From: Bacillota bacterium
GTDB lineage: Bacteria; Bacillota; Clostridia; Christensenellales; CAG-138
Reading direction: 5' to 3'
DNA length: 5,947 bases
Assembly: GCA_023393045.1 (NCBI GenBank)
Contig: JAEWMV010000079.1
Coordinates: 1 to 5,947, forward strand
Numbering within the stretch: position 1 is the stretch's first letter; every line of letters begins with the position of its first letter. Shown piece after piece: positions 4,956-5,947 of this stretch. The notes beneath the pieces are model-generated. The model made no database searches. It was not told where the DNA came from and saw only the letters and a program-made list of their open reading frames with translations. The translations under genes and the position numbers were made by a program.

Positions 4956-5947
4956 TTTTCCTCGTGCGCCACCGCGCCGTCCACGAAGGTCAACACGCAG
5001 CGCGTACGGAAGTCGAGCGGATGGCCATTGAACACGGCGATGTCCGCGTCCTTGCCCGCACTGAGCGAACCCACGCGGTCATCTATGCCCGATATGCGCG
5101 CGGCGTTGATGGTGATAGAGCGAAGCGCCTCGCTTTCGGGCAGACCCTCGCGCACGGCGAGCGCGGCGCAGATGGGCAGATACTGCTGGGGGATGACGGG
5201 CGAATCGGTCATGAGCGCGAAGGGGATGCCGTTTTCCCAAAGCTTGCGCGGCGCCTCGAAGGTGAGGTTCCTCAGTTCGATCTTGCTGCGGTCGGTGAGA
5301 AGCGGCCCGATGATGATGCCCGCGCCCTGCTCGTCGATCGCCTGCCTGATGAACTTGGGTATCATGTAGCCTTCCGTACAGTGGTCGAGCGTGAAGCGCA
5401 CGTTGAATTCCTTGCAGATGCGTATGGCGGTGAGGATGTCGTCCGCGCGGTGGGCGTGGATCTTGAGCGGCAGCTCGCGGCGGAGAACCTTGACCATCAT
5501 CTCCTTGCCAAAGTCGCGCTCCGGCGTCTTGTCCGCATCCTTTTCGCCGCGCGCGAGCTTCTTTTCATACTCCTGCGCGTCGAGCAGGGCCTTTCTGAAA
5601 ATCGCGGCCGTGGCCATGCGCGTTTCGGGCGTTTTGTCGTGCGAGCCGTACACGCGCTTGGGATTCTCGCCGAAGGCGGCCTTCATGGCGACGGGAAAAC
5701 GCAGGATCATGTCGTCCATCGAGTCCCCGTAAGTCTTCATGGCGACGAACTGACCACCGATCACATTGGCGCTGCCGGGTCCCGTCACGCAGGTGGTGAC
5801 ACCCGCGGCGCGCGCTTCCTCAAAGCAGCGGTCATAAGGATTGATGGCGTCTATCGCGCGAAGCTCCGGCGTAACGGGATTGGTGCACTCGTTGCCGTCC
5901 GCGCCGGCGTGGCCGATGGAATCCTCCCACATGCCGATGTGGCAGTG
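4952..5947 (-). CDS. Metal-dependent amidohydrolase, imidazolonepropionase-like (5' partial)
   Basis: The reading frame is open to the window edge, so the N-terminus is missing; 331 residues are seen. The first visible residues are HCHIGMWED, which supply the HxH metal-ligand pair found after the first strand of the amidohydrolase barrel, so the real start lies some 50-70 residues beyond the window and the ATG at 5932 is internal. Further expected ligands are IHAHRADD (about 5440-5465), LDHCTEGY (about 5367-5393) and the aspartate of TDSPV (about 5196-5210), followed by the usual C-terminal ARISGIDDRVGSLSAGKDADIAVFNG split here as ARISGIDDRVGSL and GKDADIAVF, which forms the small beta domain. 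The family (COG1228-like) hydrolyses cyclic amide or related C-N bonds; the substrate cannot be told from sequence. No signal peptide can be judged. It overlaps the folate cyclo-ligase gene by 4 bp, suggesting a shared transcript. Confidence 0.88.
   Translation of the reverse strand, partial: HCHIGMWEDSIGHAGADGNECTNPVTPELRAIDAINPYDRCFEEARAAGVTTCVTGPGSANVIGGQFVAMKTYGDSMDDMILRFPVAMKAAFGENPKRVYGSHDKTPETRMATAAIFRKALLDAQEYEKKLARGEKDADKTPERDFGKEMMVKVLRRELPLKIHAHRADDILTAIRICKEFNVRFTLDHCTEGYMIPKFIRQAIDEQGAGIIIGPLLTDRSKIELRNLTFEAPRKLWENGIPFALMTDSPVIPQQYLPICAALAVREGLPESEALRSITINAARISGIDDRVGSLSAGKDADIAVFNGHPLDFRTRCVLTFVDGAVAHEEK

Noticed and set aside
4383..5369. A long open frame (328 codons) on the plus strand opposite the folate cyclo-ligase and amidohydrolase genes.
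   Set aside because: It spans two well-supported minus-strand genes, has no family motif, and its composition is that of an antisense shadow.
5930..5932. ATG at 5932 as the start of the amidohydrolase.
   Set aside because: The frame stays open to the window edge and the five preceding codons encode HCHIG, the conserved HxH metal-binding motif, so this ATG is internal.

Overview
The window is GC-rich (well above half in the genes, judged by eye) with GCG, CGC and GGC codons prominent. It carries housekeeping genes of a low-complexity, tightly packed bacterial chromosome. The sporulation membrane protein YlbJ, TmcAL of the Bacillus YlbM type, and a clostridial-type coiled-coil protein next to coaD point to a spore-forming member of the Bacillota, most likely a high-GC member of the Clostridia. 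This placement is inference; no rRNA or marker phylogeny is available here. No RNA genes, CRISPR arrays, transposase genes or phage genes were seen.

Left part, plus strand: tmcAL (tRNA-Met cytidine acetate ligase, 5-1222), then ylbJ (1262-2329). Only 39 bp separates them, and this gap holds a close match to the sigma-E promoter consensus, so ylbJ probably has its own sporulation promoter. ylbJ has no visible Shine-Dalgarno sequence and the predicted transcript would begin almost at its ATG.

Middle: about 158 bp of AT-rich DNA (2330-2487) lies between the convergent genes. It holds a perfect 8-bp palindrome directly after ylbJ, a 93-bp unit bounded by a 9-bp inverted repeat, a hairpin plus T-tract that reads as a terminator for the minus-strand genes, and four degenerate copies of a heptamer. 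This has the look of a small non-coding repeat element and is the least ordinary stretch of the window.

Right part, minus strand, read right to left: a metal-dependent amidohydrolase whose N-terminus lies off the window, coupled by a 4-bp overlap to 5-formyltetrahydrofolate cyclo-ligase. After a 59-bp gap with a good extended -10 promoter come rsmD (16S rRNA methyltransferase), coaD (coenzyme A synthesis) and a coiled-coil protein of unknown function, with a 2-bp gap and an 11-bp overlap respectively.

The genes do not form one pathway. rsmD, coaD, ylbJ and tmcAL correspond to ylbH, ylbI/coaD, ylbJ and ylbM of Bacillus subtilis, which are clustered there too; here ylbJ and tmcAL face the other way. 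I see no clear new multi-gene system; the best leads are the promoter of ylbJ, the intergenic repeat element and the coiled-coil protein with its unusual tail.
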